From Chitinophagaceae bacterium (GTDB lineage: Bacteria; Bacteroidota; Bacteroidia; Chitinophagales; Chitinophagaceae): a stretch of DNA of 64,000 nt. Shown in pieces: positions 43,956 through 53,496 of the stretch. Below the pieces are notes generated by a model that had not been told where the DNA came from, searched no databases, and worked only from the letters and a program-made list of their open reading frames with translations. Position 1 is the stretch's first letter. Each line of letters starts with the position of its first letter. Position numbers and translations under genes: made by a program. Location of the stretch: the NCBI GenBank assembly GCA_024707305.1, contig JANPZZ010000024.1:62001-126000 (forward strand). Direction: 5' to 3'.

Positions 43956-46322
43956 ATGTTCCGTAAAACCAGGCAGGGGTGGCTATGCATTTTGTTGCTG
44001 TCACTCTTCACCACCCGCTCTACCACCACACACGCTCAGGCATTTTCCGAATCGTTTGAAGATATTACAACCCTTCCCGGCAAGGGTTGGTTTTTGGTTA
44101 ACAATAGTAGTCCACTTGGATCTACTGCCTGGTTCCAGGGAACAAATTTATCAGCCAACGGTCCTTTCGATTCCTATAATGGTGCTGCTAACGCATATAT
44201 CGGTGCGAATTTCAACAATACAACAGGGTCTACCGGTATCATCAACAGTTGGCTTGTTACCCCCAACCGTGTATTCCGGAATGGAGATGTGTTAAGTTTT
44301 TATACGCGTAAACCAGCAATGCCATCGGGCGGTACGGACTATCCTGACCGTTTGGAAGTGCGTTTGAGTACCAACGGAGCCAGCACAAATGTTGGAACTC
44401 CCGGCAATAACGTTGGCGATTTTACAACTTTGTTAATGTCAGTAAATCCGACATTGATTGGAGGTGGATATCCATTTATTTGGACCAAGTACACGGTCAC
44501 TATCAGTGGTTTACCTGCGCCCACATCGGGGCGAATAGCGTTCCGCTATTTTGTAACAGCCGCCGGACCTTCGGGCTTCAACAGCGACTATATTGGAATT
44601 GACCAGGTTGATTATACTCCCTATGTATGTCCTGCATTTACGATCGCGCCCTCTTTACTTCCAGGCGGGGTTGCAGGTTTAGCTTATAGTCAAACGCTTT
44701 CGCAGACAGGCAGTCTGGGAGCGCCCAATTTCGCGATCACTGCTGGAGCATTGCCTCCGGGCCTCACCCTTACTTCTGCAGGCATCATTTCCGGAACACC
44801 AACAGCTACAGGAACATTTAATTTCACTGTTACGGTATCCGACGCAAGTGGCTGTTCTGGCACACGTTCGTATTCAATAACCACCATATGTTCACCAATT
44901 AACCCGATTGTAATTAACACACCCGAAACGATTTGTTCAAATGGCGGACCCCTCGTATTAAGTGCTTCACCAGCAGGTGGTATTTTCACTGGAGTGGGTG
45001 TGGTAGGCAGCACGTTCAATCCGACTGTGGGTACACAAACTATCACCTATAGCTATGCGGATCCTTATGGTTGTCATTACGAAAAGTCGAGTGTATATGA
45101 GGTCTCAGAAAATATCGGAACTGCATCTGCGCTTCCATCCACGCAAACTGTTTGCGGTGGTTTGATACAAAATATTGTGCCTTCATCATCCATCAGCGGC
45201 ACATCATTTAAATGGACACGTGACAATACCGATCTGGTAACCGGAATCGCTGCAAGCGGTACAGGAACAATCTCCGGATCACTGACGAACACAACAACTG
45301 CGCCTGTTCTGGTAACATTTACCATTACCCAGGTAATAGGTGATTGTGATGGTCCTTCCACTACTGCGACTGTTTTAGTGGGTGCAACTCCTTCACTGCA
45401 GGTGCCCGCAACTACTATTGAATTGTCAAATTCTGGCAGCGCTTGTACAGCAATTGCAAACTATGCAGCCGCTGTTGTAACGTCAGGCGCACCAACACCA
45501 ACGCTTGCTTATTCATTCAGCGGTGCAACTACAGCTTCGGGTACAGGCACAGGCAGCGGATCTGCGTTTAATGTAGGAACGACCACTGTAACCATTACAG
45601 CAACCAACAGTTGTGGTACAAATTCAAAATCATTTGATGTTGTTGTAAGTGATGTCGTACCTCCGGTAATCACTGAAGTACCAGATCCGATTACAGTTAC
45701 TTCGGAAAGCGCAGTACCTGCGCCAGATGTAACATTGCTGACAGCCACCGACCATTGTGGAGCTGTTACTATTACGCACGTAAGTGATGTAGTAAGTGAC
45801 CAGACTTGTGATGATCGATATATTATCACACGTACCTATAAAGCAACGGATGCTGCAGGTCTTTTCGTAACTGCAACACAGACTATTACGGTAAATGATG
45901 ATGTGGCTCCTGTTATTAGCTGCCCTGCAAACATCACCGTAACCACGCCTGTTGGTTCCTGTACTGCGGACGTAACTTTCGAAGTTACTGCTACCGACAA
46001 CAGCGGTCGCCCTGTAACGATTACAACTTCTATTGAATCAGGATCCGCGTTCGCACTGGGTACAACAACCGTTACGGCAACTGCAGTAGATGCTTGTGGT
46101 AACGAATCGAGCTGCACATTTACTGTTACAGTTTTGGATGGTCAGTTGCCAGTAGTATCGTCGCTCACAACTGCTGCAGTTTGTGCGGATCAAACAGCTA
46201 CAATGAGTGTAACTGCAAGCAATGTAGTTAGCTATCAGTGGCAGGTACTGGTTGGCAACAGCTGGGTGAATCTTACTGGTGCAACGGGTGCTACCCCTCG
46301 AACTGGATGGTTTAGTTGCTGA
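43956..46322 (+). CDS. Modular T9SS surface protein, piece 1 of 2
   Basis: Signal peptide ends THAQAFS. Domains in order: a choice-of-anchor-J/MAM-like jelly roll (about 30-225; SFEDITTLPGKGWFLVNNS, SYIGADFNN-like NAYIGANFNNTTG), a putative Ig domain (LPPGLTLTSAGIISGTPTATGTFNFTVTVSD), PKD/Ig-like repeats, and two HYR-type repeats (PPVITEVPDPITVTSESAVPA; APVISCPANITVTTPVGSC ... VDACGNESSCTFTVTV). No catalytic domain is seen, suggesting adhesion or a structural role. An extra C in CCCC at 46294-46297 breaks the frame; corrected sense is GATGATLELDGLVAEDNG. Confidence 0.85.
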   Translation: MFRKTRQGWLCILLLSLFTTRSTTTHAQAFSESFEDITTLPGKGWFLVNNSSPLGSTAWFQGTNLSANGPFDSYNGAANAYIGANFNNTTGSTGIINSWLVTPNRVFRNGDVLSFYTRKPAMPSGGTDYPDRLEVRLSTNGASTNVGTPGNNVGDFTTLLMSVNPTLIGGGYPFIWTKYTVTISGLPAPTSGRIAFRYFVTAAGPSGFNSDYIGIDQVDYTPYVCPAFTIAPSLLPGGVAGLAYSQTLSQTGSLGAPNFAITAGALPPGLTLTSAGIISGTPTATGTFNFTVTVSDASGCSGTRSYSITTICSPINPIVINTPETICSNGGPLVLSASPAGGIFTGVGVVGSTFNPTVGTQTITYSYADPYGCHYEKSSVYEVSENIGTASALPSTQTVCGGLIQNIVPSSSISGTSFKWTRDNTDLVTGIAASGTGTISGSLTNTTTAPVLVTFTITQVIGDCDGPSTTATVLVGATPSLQVPATTIELSNSGSACTAIANYAAAVVTSGAPTPTLAYSFSGATTASGTGTGSGSAFNVGTTTVTITATNSCGTNSKSFDVVVSDVVPPVITEVPDPITVTSESAVPAPDVTLLTATDHCGAVTITHVSDVVSDQTCDDRYIITRTYKATDAAGLFVTATQTITVNDDVAPVISCPANITVTTPVGSCTADVTFEVTATDNSGRPVTITTSIESGSAFALGTTTVTATAVDACGNESSCTFTVTVLDGQLPVVSSLTTAAVCADQTATMSVTASNVVSYQWQVLVGNSWVNLTGATGATPRTGWFSC

Positions 46323-46968
46323 AGACAACGGAACACAATTGCGTGTACGTTTGCAAGGTCCTTGCAGCACAGTATTCTCTGACGCGATTACGCTGACTGT
46401 ATATGAATTGCCAGCGCCGGTAATTACGACTGCCGACAATATTTGTCTCGATCAGCGTGGCGTACAGCTTGCTGCTGCACCTGCTGGTGGTACATTTGAA
46501 GGCCGCGGTGTAACAGGAACAACCTGGAACCTTGAAGCGCTTCCTGTAGGTCAGCACAGAATTGACTATACCTATACAGATAACAACGGATGTACTTCTA
46601 AAACATCGAAGCTGATTAATGTAGATGTTTGTGCAACTGAGAAAGTGGTAATGTCGCTTGAAACATATCCCAACCCAACATCGGGTAAGGTAACGTTGAA
46701 GGCGTTTGTAACAGAAGGCACCAACTGGAGTGTGAATGTGACAAACTTCAACGGAACGCTGGTTTCAACTAAACGAGTGCCGCTCCGCGAAGGATGGAAT
46801 ACCTTCCAGGTAGACCTCACTGGTCAGCCGGGTGGAGTTTACATCATCTCGCTGGTTCAGGATGGCAAGCGAAGAACCGAAGTAAAGTTCTCAAGTTCTA
46901 ACTACCTGATAAAAAAATCCCCCCGATATCGGGGGGATTTTTTTATGTGCTGCGATAGACTGGCTTAA
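46279..46968 (+). CDS. Modular T9SS surface protein, piece 2 of 2 (C-terminal signal)
   Basis: Continues from about 46297: the last Ig-like repeats and then a T9SS type-A sorting domain (YPNPTSGKVTLKAF..., PGGVYIISLVQDGKRRTEVK). The annotated stop at 46968 runs through the terminator at 46911-46944, so it is false. One more indel near 46884-46890 would give V-K-x-L-K-F and the TAA at 46899-46901, the canonical end of a T9SS signal. I believe the real gene ends at 46901. Confidence 0.82.
   Translation: MQRVLPLELDGLVAEDNGTQLRVRLQGPCSTVFSDAITLTVYELPAPVITTADNICLDQRGVQLAAAPAGGTFEGRGVTGTTWNLEALPVGQHRIDYTYTDNNGCTSKTSKLINVDVCATEKVVMSLETYPNPTSGKVTLKAFVTEGTNWSVNVTNFNGTLVSTKRVPLREGWNTFQVDLTGQPGGVYIISLVQDGKRRTEVKFSSSNYLIKKSPRYRGDFFMCCDRLA
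46911..46944. terminator. Rho-independent terminator
   Basis: A perfect 34-base palindrome: AAAAAAATCCCCCCGAT and its complement ATCGGGGGGATTTTTTT, giving a GC-rich stem with A/T flanks on both sides. It lies between the surface-protein gene (+) and the ROK gene (-), so it probably stops transcription from both. Confidence 0.95.
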
Positions 46969-47053
46969 GAAGTATATAGTATATAATGGAAAGAAAGCAC
47001 CCCACTGGGGCGTAATAGATTTTTTCCAAAGTGCTCCTCACTTCGCAAAAAAA

Positions 47054-48283
47054 CTATTTCAACAACTTATTTCTCACAAGCAGGCAGGCGCCGATGATAC
47101 CTGCGACTTCGCCAAGGCTGGAGATCTTTAACTCCGTATCATTATTCACCATACTGAGCGAGTACTTTCTGTATGGCGCTTTTTACTGGATAATAAACAT
47201 AATCTTTTGTGCGGGCAATACTGCCGCCAAGAATGATCAACTCAGGATTATAGAGATTGATCAACACAGCAATTCCTTTCCCCAGTTTTTCACCCACTTC
47301 TTCTATCAATTCAATGGCAAGTGTATCGTCGTTGGCTGCAGCATCCAGAATATCTTCCAATGTAATTGATCGCGGCGATTCGTATTTATGCGCAAGCGAT
47401 GAATTGGCGCCCGCTTCTATTCGAAGAATAAATTGTTCTAACAATGCTTTGCCTGAAGCTTCTGTTTCCAAACATCCTTTTTTACCACAGTGGCAAATCA
47501 ATTCGTTTTGGAAAAAAGGAATATGCCCAAACTCTCCGGCAAAACCTGATTTTCCGTAATACAATTCGCCATTCAACATCACACCGAGACCAATACCATA
47601 GTCGAAGTTGATAAACAAAGCGTTTTTCTCATTGGTAACAACACCACTACAAAACTCACCATAAGCCATCGCGCGCGAGTCGTTTTCTAAAAACGTTGGA
47701 ATGCCCAGGCGTTTTTCAATTACACTTCCGAGCGGTTCTTCATTAAAATTGAAAAAGCTATAGCTATATCCGCTCCTGAAGTTGATGCGGCCCGATAGAT
47801 TCACACAAATGCCCATGATCTTCTGGGCATTCTTCTTTTGTTCTTTTATAAATGAACTGATGATGTTGCAAAGTGCATCCAGTGACTCCTGGTTATTCTG
47901 CAAACGATAGGGGATTGCTAATGAAGTTTTGCGAAGATTGTTCTTGAAATCAGCCAAACCGATGTTTACACAATTTGTTTTCACTTCAACACCCACAAAA
48001 AATGCTGACTCCGGAACGAGTCCATATAAGTTTGGCCGGCGGCCCAGTACGGCGGTTACTTTTCCATAATCCTTTACCAACCCGGTTTCCATCAACTCTC
48101 CAATGACCTCGTTCATTTTCGGAACGGATATATTAAAAAGTTTACTTAAGTCAGGAATAGTAGCATCCGACTCGTACGCAAGGTGCGAGAGTATCTGCTT
48201 TTTTTCAGCTGAAGGTTCTTATATGCCACCCCATCAATCTCGTGGTTGGCCAGTAAAGCGAAAAAATCCCGGGGCGTGTTCAT
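47054..48283 (-). CDS. ROK-family transcriptional repressor (NagC/XylR type), frameshifted
   Basis: Corrected length about 410 residues. The ATG at 48283 begins MNTPRDFFALLANHEIDGVA; a missing base in the run at 48199-48205 (seven T on the + strand, should be eight) shifts the frame into an N-terminal helix-turn-helix (KKQILSHLAYESDATIPDLSKLFNISV...). The main open stretch (47142-48116) is the ROK domain: GVEVKTNCVNIGLADFK, GIGLGVMLNGELYYGKSGFAGEFGH, and the zinc-binding CHCGKKGCLET. A second shift at about 47166-47168 restores the C-terminus ..LGEVAGIIGACLLVRNKLLK, stop at 47054. Divergent from SusC, it likely represses that PUL and is relieved by a sugar or sugar phosphate. Confidence 0.9.
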
Positions 48284-48312
48284 TGGACAAAGTTGGTCGC
48301 AAATATACTTTT

Positions 48313-48382
48313 CAAACAATTATATTATTAAAAGAAAGGTATATTATATATAAAATTTCTCCAAACAATTATATTAATAAAA
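48313..48382. repeat. 20-base direct repeat in the ROK-SusC spacer
   Basis: CAAACAATTATATTATTAAA starts at 48313 and CAAACAATTATATTAATAAA at 48362, 49 bases apart and differing at one base. They lie between the two divergent genes and could be regulator-binding sites. Confidence 0.6.
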
Positions 48383-48383
48383 A

Positions 48384-48426
48384 TATTTAGTAAATATTGT
48401 TTATTTAGTAATAATGTTTATTTTCG
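48384..48426 (+). promoter_or_regulatory. SusC promoter with overlapping operator-like repeat
   Basis: TATTTAGTAA occurs twice, at 48384-48393 and 48402-48411, 18 bases apart. A promoter-like ATTG (48396-48399), 19-base gap and TATTTTCG (48419-48426) overlap the second copy. A repressor sitting on the repeats would block the promoter; ROK binding is inferred from position only. This also makes the ATG at 48414 too close to be the start and supports 48486. Confidence 0.45.
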
Positions 48427-48443
48427 AGTGCGATCGCTACCCT

Positions 48444-48458
48444 GCCGGAGGCTCCGGC
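48444..48458 (+). promoter_or_regulatory. GC-rich hairpin in SusC leader
   Basis: GCCGGAG-G-CTCCGGC forms a 7-base stem in the leader, 28 bases before the SusC ATG. It could influence translation of the transporter; no U-run follows, so it is not a terminator. Confidence 0.4.
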
Positions 48459-48485
48459 GGGCTCATTATTTCAAAAGAAACCAAT

Positions 48486-50693
48486 ATGCGAAGGTATTGC
48501 CAATCACTGCTTAATTTGAGTGTAGTCAGCCTGCTGCTGCTGATTGCCAGCGTGGCCACCGCCCAACAGATGCCTGTTTCGGGAACGGTGCTTAACGAAG
48601 TCGGGGAGCCACTACCCGGTGCTACAGTAACCAGTTTGCGGACTGGAACCTCCAAAATCGCCGACCTGCAAGGCGTATTTTCATTTACTTCACTAGATGT
48701 TACGGATTCTCTCCGCGTTAGCCGCGTAGGTTACCAGACACAACTGGTTGTAGTGGGTGTACAGGGAAACCTTGTAATTCAGCTGCAACTGGCCGGGTAC
48801 AACCTGAATGAGGTTGTTGTTGTTGGATATGGTACGCGTAAAAAAGCGCAGCTCACCGGAGCCGTTAGCCAGATCAACAGCAAAGAAATTCAAACTACAA
48901 CCCACGTCAGTCTTGCACAAAGCCTGCAGGGTAAAGTTCCAGGTTTGCAAATTCGCCAAAACACAGGTGAACCGGGAAACTTCGACAACTCAATTAACAT
49001 CCGTGGTTTCGGAGCGCCACTTTATGTAATTGATGGTATTCCTCAAAACGACAATGGGCAAAGCTTTCAGCGGATTGACCCCAATGACATTGAGTCGATT
49101 TCAATTATCAAGGACGCTTCGGCGGCCATTTATGGTTTGAGAGCGGCCAACGGTGTTTTAATCGTTACCACTAAAAAAGGGAAGAAAGGAAAAACATCTG
49201 TTTCATACAACGCAGTTGTAGGTATGCAAAAACCTACCGACATGCCGAAGATGGCCAATCGTGCCCAGTGGGCTATCCTGCGAAATGAAGCTGACATCAA
49301 CGCAAGTGGAATTCCATTCTTCACAAGAGAGCAGCTGCAGGAACACATGACCGCGCCCTCTACCGACTGGTATGGCCTCACGATGAAAGATGCTGCTACA
49401 CAAACGCAACATAACTTATCTATCAGGGGTGGCAACGATGCGGCCTCCTATTTTGTAAGCCTCGGGTATGTTACGGAATCGGGTTTGTTGCGTTCAAACG
49501 ACCTGAACTATAAGAAATATACCTTCCGTACGAACCTGGATATGCAACTGCATAAAAACTGGAAAGGTGAAATAAGCCTCGCAGGCCGTTTCGACCGGAA
49601 GGATATGCCCAGTGCAGGTTTCTACAATATCTTTAACGGAACACGTACTGCCCTTCCTTATGCCGAGCCATATGCGAATGGAAACCCTGAGTACCTGGCA
49701 CTGCAGCAATACATCAACCCTCTTTCATCTTCTCGCAGTGATGTTTCTGGTTATTCTGAAGACAAAGGAAAAGAGTTTATTAGTTATGCTACGCTCACCT
49801 TCGAAGCACCTTTCTTAAAAGGGCTTGTGTTGAAAGGAAGAGCTGCCTATAATAATAACAATAACCAGAACAAGACGCTCATCAAAGGATACCGACTCTA
49901 CACCTACGATCCTGCATTGAGTGATCCTTATATCGCACACGTTCAGAATTCGCCTTCAAAAATTTCGAACGGCCTGATGGATATCGAAGCAGTGACGTTG
50001 CAAACACATGCTTTGTACGATACACGCATTAAAGATCACACAATCGGGGCAACGATGGTATATGAACAAAGCACGTATTTTAGTCGCTATACATCAGCCG
50101 CACGTGAATATGATTTTTATACAAACGATCAGATCGACCAGGCAGGTTTAAATAACCAGGTTACAAATGGTATTGAAGAGAACCGTGCCAGTCAGTCGTT
50201 GATTGGTCGCTTAGCATATAACTACAGAAATAAATACTTCCTCGAATACGCGTTCCGTTACGACGGATCTTATCGCTACCATCCGGATCGTCGCTGGGGT
50301 TTCTTCCCGGTAATACAGGGTGCATGGCGCGTATCTGAAGAGAAGTTTATGAGAAATCTCGGTCCGCTTTCCAATATGAAACTTCGTGCTTCCTATGGAG
50401 AAGTGGGGCAGGATGCCGGCGCACCATTCCAGTACGTTCAGGGTTTCAGCACCAGCGGTGGTGGTGGTTATGAATTTGTGGATGGTACCTGGTTAGTGGG
50501 CGCTTCATCACCTGCAATTGTGAACGAAAAACTTACCTGGTTTACTTCAACAATCCTCAACCTCGGTATCGACCTCGGATTTTTCAACAACAAACTGAAC
50601 CTGGAATTCGACGTTTACCAACGCGATCGTTCTGGTTTGCTTGCACGCCGCCTGGTAAGTCTTTCCCAATACGTTTGGTGGTACGCTTCCTGA
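48486..50693 (+). CDS. SusC-type TonB-dependent transporter of PUL 2, piece 1 of 2
   Basis: Start at ATG 48486 gives signal peptide MRRYCQSLLNLSVVSLLLLI...TAQQ. The carboxypeptidase-like domain (VSGTVLNEVGEPLPGATVTS), TonB-box region LNEVVVVGYGTRKK, plug (AQLTGAVSQINSKEI, LQGKVPGLQIRQN, NIRGFGAPLYVIDGIPQ, DASAAIYGLRAANGVLIVTTKKGK) and most of the barrel follow. An extra T at 50662-50664 breaks the frame; corrected sense is LVSLPNTFGGTLPDENLNSDRVRGLDFG. Total about 1030 residues. Confidence 0.95.
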   Translation: MRRYCQSLLNLSVVSLLLLIASVATAQQMPVSGTVLNEVGEPLPGATVTSLRTGTSKIADLQGVFSFTSLDVTDSLRVSRVGYQTQLVVVGVQGNLVIQLQLAGYNLNEVVVVGYGTRKKAQLTGAVSQINSKEIQTTTHVSLAQSLQGKVPGLQIRQNTGEPGNFDNSINIRGFGAPLYVIDGIPQNDNGQSFQRIDPNDIESISIIKDASAAIYGLRAANGVLIVTTKKGKKGKTSVSYNAVVGMQKPTDMPKMANRAQWAILRNEADINASGIPFFTREQLQEHMTAPSTDWYGLTMKDAATQTQHNLSIRGGNDAASYFVSLGYVTESGLLRSNDLNYKKYTFRTNLDMQLHKNWKGEISLAGRFDRKDMPSAGFYNIFNGTRTALPYAEPYANGNPEYLALQQYINPLSSSRSDVSGYSEDKGKEFISYATLTFEAPFLKGLVLKGRAAYNNNNNQNKTLIKGYRLYTYDPALSDPYIAHVQNSPSKISNGLMDIEAVTLQTHALYDTRIKDHTIGATMVYEQSTYFSRYTSAAREYDFYTNDQIDQAGLNNQVTNGIEENRASQSLIGRLAYNYRNKYFLEYAFRYDGSYRYHPDRRWGFFPVIQGAWRVSEEKFMRNLGPLSNMKLRASYGEVGQDAGAPFQYVQGFSTSGGGGYEFVDGTWLVGASSPAIVNEKLTWFTSTILNLGIDLGFFNNKLNLEFDVYQRDRSGLLARRLVSLSQYVWWYAS

Positions 50694-50805
50694 CGAAAAC
50701 CTCAACAGCGATCGTGTAAGAGGTCTTGATTTTGGTATCAACTACAACAACCGCTCAGGTGATTTCACTTATGGTGTAAGTGCCAACTTCAACTTTGCGC
50801 GCACA

Positions 50806-51582
50806 ATGAACAAGTATATCGAGCGCGGTCCTTTTGTAAACAATACGGATAAATGGAGAAGTGGTAATGGATGGCGCTGGAGCGATGTGGTGTGGGGTTA
50901 TGTACTGGATGGACAATTTCAGTCGTACGAAGAAATCGCTAACGCACCCATTCAGGGTGGAAACTTTGGCAACAGCCAGCTTTTTCCCGGCGACTTCAAA
51001 TACAAAGATGTGAATGGTGATGGGGTGATTGACGGCAACGACATGCAGCCGATTTTTTACAACGGTACACCAAAAATGCATTATGGCTTAACGCTGAATG
51101 CAGGATACAAAGGTTTTGATTTCAACATGCTTTGGCAGGGTGCTGCAAATTACACCATTCGCTTCCGCGAAGTGTATGCAGAAGTTTTCGCATTCGGTTT
51201 GAATACACCTGCTTACTTCTTCGATCGTTGGCACCAGGAAGACCCTTATGATCCAAACAGCGCATGGGTTCCTGGCAAATGGCCCGCAACACGTTTTGTT
51301 ACAAATGCCGGTACCAACTATCTCGAGAGCGAAGTGTGGAGAAAAGATGCATCCTACCTCCGCTTAAAGAGTATTCAACTCGGATATACACTTCCCCACA
51401 GGCTGGTACAGAACATGAAAATTGAAAACGTACGTTTCTATTTCACTGCCCATAACCTGCTGACGATTGCTGATTCGTTTGTAAAACCATTTGATCCCGA
51501 AAAAATTGAAGGGGCTTACAACGCTGGTTTCTCATACCCGCTTACGAAAAGCTTTAACCTGGGAATTAACGTAAACTTCTAA
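50806..51582 (+). CDS. SusC-type TonB-dependent transporter of PUL 2, piece 2 of 2
   Basis: The last barrel strands; sense actually starts at about 50662. It includes a conserved EF-hand-like loop (PGDFKYKDVNGDGVIDGNDMQP) found in many SusC barrels and ends NLGINVNF with the expected C-terminal aromatic. SusD begins 11 bases after the stop. Confidence 0.93.
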   Translation: MNKYIERGPFVNNTDKWRSGNGWRWSDVVWGYVLDGQFQSYEEIANAPIQGGNFGNSQLFPGDFKYKDVNGDGVIDGNDMQPIFYNGTPKMHYGLTLNAGYKGFDFNMLWQGAANYTIRFREVYAEVFAFGLNTPAYFFDRWHQEDPYDPNSAWVPGKWPATRFVTNAGTNYLESEVWRKDASYLRLKSIQLGYTLPHRLVQNMKIENVRFYFTAHNLLTIADSFVKPFDPEKIEGAYNAGFSYPLTKSFNLGINVNF

Positions 51583-51593
51583 AACGGCCAACA

Positions 51594-53486
51594 ATGAAAT
51601 TGCAACAATATATATTAATGTCGGCACTGCTGATTTGCACGGCAACATCGTGTAAGAAAGTGCTCGAACTAAGCCCACTGGATAAACTGGATGGCAATGC
51701 CATGTTTTCTGATCCGGAAGGTGTAAAGCTCTACATGGCAAACCTGTACTACCAGATGCCCATTGAAGATTTCAACTTTATGCGCGGTGGTTTTAACGAC
51801 TGGATTGGTGAAAATATGGTGACCGCACACTTCACCGATGAAGCAGCACATTCGCAGTACCTCGACTTTCTGAATGTCGAAAACTTTCATTGGTGGGATA
51901 AAGGGTATAAGCTGATCCGTGATGTAAACATTTTTGCAGAAGCAATTCCGCAACTGAAAGTATCGGATGATGAAAAGAGAAGAATGACAGGTGAAGCTGC
52001 TTTCATTAAAGCATACTCTTACTATGCCCTCGCAAAACGTTATGGCGGTGTTCCTTTGATCGACAGCGTTCAGAAATATGAAGGGAATGTGGATGTGTTG
52101 AAAGTGCCCCGTGCAACGGAAAAAGAAACCTGGGATTTTGTACTCTATCAATGTGATGTCGCTATCGACAACCTTCCTTCTACATGGGCTGGTGGTGAAA
52201 GAAGGGCTACACGCTGGGTAGCTGCAGCTTTGAAAACACGTGCAGCGCTGCATGCAGCATCGATCGCCAACTTTGGCGAGCGCTCAGTTGTTTCAGGTGA
52301 TGCCGTTGCTAAAAAGCTGGTAGGTATCGAAAAAAGATATGCCATCGATTATTACCGTGCGGTTATTGATGCTGGAAACCTGTTAATCGACAACGGTCCT
52401 TTCAGTCTTTACAAACCAAACCCATCAAGCCCGGAAGAAGCAGCGGAAAACTACCGGAAGATGTTTGAAGATCCGTCTGTTGCCCCGGAAGAAGTAATAT
52501 TTGTAAAAGGATTTACAAAGGCTGATCTCGGTCACAACTACGACATTTATTACAACCCTGCTCAAACTGCAAATGGCTGGCCACACCCCGGTCGCCTGAA
52601 TCCAACGCTTGAACTCATAGATCTTTATGAATCATACAGCAGCCCCGGTACCAGCAGTCCAATCAAAACTTCACCCCAGGCCGACGACGCAACTGATTAC
52701 AGCGGTTTCAAACCTGGTAAAAACTATTATCGCTTCGACAGACCTGAAGATATTTTTGCAGATAAAGATGCACGTCTTTGGGGAACGGTGATACTTCCCG
52801 GTACAGACTGGAAAAATACCGAGATCGTAATTCAGGCCGGATTTATCAAGCCAGATGGCACACCTCAGATTTTAGAAGGGAACCCCTATACACATACAGA
52901 CGGTAAAACCTATCACATTTTCGGTTCTTCTGATCGTACACAATACTCCGGTTTTGATTCGTACGGTGGAAACTATACACGTACTGGATTCGGGTTTAAA
53001 AAATTCCTTGACGAACGTACTCCCGTTGTTAATGGTTATTCAAAAGGCATTACGGATTATATCGACTTCAGGTATGCAGAAGTATTGTTAAACTACATGG
53101 AAGCAGTGGCGGAAAGTGGAATCACCGACAACAATGCAGTAGGTAAAGCCACAAATGCATTAAACGCACTGCGTCGTCGAGCGGGCCACACACAAAACAT
53201 CAGCCTGTCGGCTGCAAACGTACAACGTGAACGCCGTGTAGAACTGGCTTTTGAAAACAAACGCTTCTGGGATCTGATGCGCAGAAGGGAGTATCACACA
53301 CTTTTCCAGAATACGATTGTACATGCGTTGCTGCCGGTTGTTGACCTCCGTGTAACACCAGCTCAATACATTTTCATTCGCACAGTAGTTCCAAGAGGCT
53401 GGAATTACACATTTGATCCCCGTCAGTATTATCGCTACATCCCCGGAATCGGATCAAACGGACTGGTTCAAAATCCTCAATACTAA
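51594..53486 (+). CDS. SusD/RagB-family nutrient-binding lipoprotein of PUL 2
   Basis: 630 residues, longer than average for SusD. Lipoprotein signal LLICTATSCKK (Cys about 20), then LELSPLDKLDGNAMFSDPEGVKLYMANLYYQ. Family helices MTGEAAFIKAYSYYALAKRYGGVPLID, RATRWVAAALKTRAALHAAS, DYIDFRYAEVLLNYMEAVAES and NALRRRAGHTQNISLSAANVQRERRVELAFENKRFWDLMRRREY, ending NPQY. It pairs with the SusC upstream to capture a glycan. Confidence 0.97.
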   Translation: MKLQQYILMSALLICTATSCKKVLELSPLDKLDGNAMFSDPEGVKLYMANLYYQMPIEDFNFMRGGFNDWIGENMVTAHFTDEAAHSQYLDFLNVENFHWWDKGYKLIRDVNIFAEAIPQLKVSDDEKRRMTGEAAFIKAYSYYALAKRYGGVPLIDSVQKYEGNVDVLKVPRATEKETWDFVLYQCDVAIDNLPSTWAGGERRATRWVAAALKTRAALHAASIANFGERSVVSGDAVAKKLVGIEKRYAIDYYRAVIDAGNLLIDNGPFSLYKPNPSSPEEAAENYRKMFEDPSVAPEEVIFVKGFTKADLGHNYDIYYNPAQTANGWPHPGRLNPTLELIDLYESYSSPGTSSPIKTSPQADDATDYSGFKPGKNYYRFDRPEDIFADKDARLWGTVILPGTDWKNTEIVIQAGFIKPDGTPQILEGNPYTHTDGKTYHIFGSSDRTQYSGFDSYGGNYTRTGFGFKKFLDERTPVVNGYSKGITDYIDFRYAEVLLNYMEAVAESGITDNNAVGKATNALNALRRRAGHTQNISLSAANVQRERRVELAFENKRFWDLMRRREYHTLFQNTIVHALLPVVDLRVTPAQYIFIRTVVPRGWNYTFDPRQYYRYIPGIGSNGLVQNPQY

Positions 53487-53496
53487 TTAAATCATC

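Noticed and set aside
44690..46117. Minus-strand ORFs within the surface-protein gene
   Set aside because: Threonine- and serine-rich coding DNA leaves the opposite strand open; the + strand has signal peptide, Ig repeats and T9SS signal.
48414..48485. ATG at 48414 as SusC start
   Set aside because: It would put non-hydrophobic residues ahead of the signal peptide and lies within the promoter-like region; 48486 is better.
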